Assembly (NCBI GenBank): GCA_031397815.1
Contig: JANNMJ010000141.1
Location: 1-5,259 of the forward strand
From: JANNMJ01 sp031397815
GTDB taxonomy: Bacteria > Bacteroidota > Bacteroidia > Cytophagales > Hymenobacteraceae
Reading direction: 5' to 3'
DNA length: 5,259 nt
Below are positions 5,237 through 5,259 of the stretch, one piece after another. Each line of letters begins with the position of its first letter. Positions within the stretch are counted from its first letter, which is position 1. The notes beneath the pieces are model-generated. The model ran no database searches. It was not told where the DNA came from and saw nothing but the letters and a program-made list of their open reading frames with translations. Both the position numbers and the translations under genes were made by a program.

Positions 5237-5259
5237 CCCGCGTAAAACGGAGCGGCGAG

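Overview
The window is a piece of a chromosome from a high-GC member of Bacteroidetes, most likely a Hymenobacter-like genus. This is an inference from the protein families and from translation signals: none of the chosen starts has a Shine-Dalgarno sequence, and several have pyrimidine-rich leaders instead. No species can be named from sequence alone.

Left edge (1-328): this is a decayed or mobile zone. The first 92 bases encode, on the minus strand, the N-terminus of an IS30-family transposase that runs off the window. The IS end abuts a fragment that reads like the C-terminal half of a HicB-family antitoxin. That fragment has no start and an internal stop, so the toxin-antitoxin locus appears to have been broken, probably by the IS insertion.

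Minus-strand pair (329-1230): a small uncharacterised 79-residue protein is followed 35 bases downstream by a class I SAM-dependent methyltransferase (208 residues). The two could be co-transcribed. A perfect dyad, GTGCAAC-N7-GTTGCAC, lies between this pair and the divergent murI.

Plus-strand block (1353-5196): murI (glutamate racemase, cell-wall D-glutamate supply) is complete, with both catalytic cysteines. A T-rich gene-free stretch containing spaced GATTT units follows. Next come a lipoprotein with an RG/FG-rich tail and a glutathionylspermidine-synthase-type ATP-grasp ligase. Together these two look like a divergent version of the E. coli ygiB-ygiC pair. A second, unrelated class I methyltransferase (280 residues) comes last, followed by a strong 9-bp GC hairpin that probably ends the unit.

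Most of the window is ordinary accessory or housekeeping chromosome. The points most worth a second look are the hidden HicB remnant at the IS junction, the YgiB/YgiC-like pair in a Bacteroidetes-like setting, and the recurring pyrimidine-rich leaders. I did not find convincing evidence of a wholly new system.
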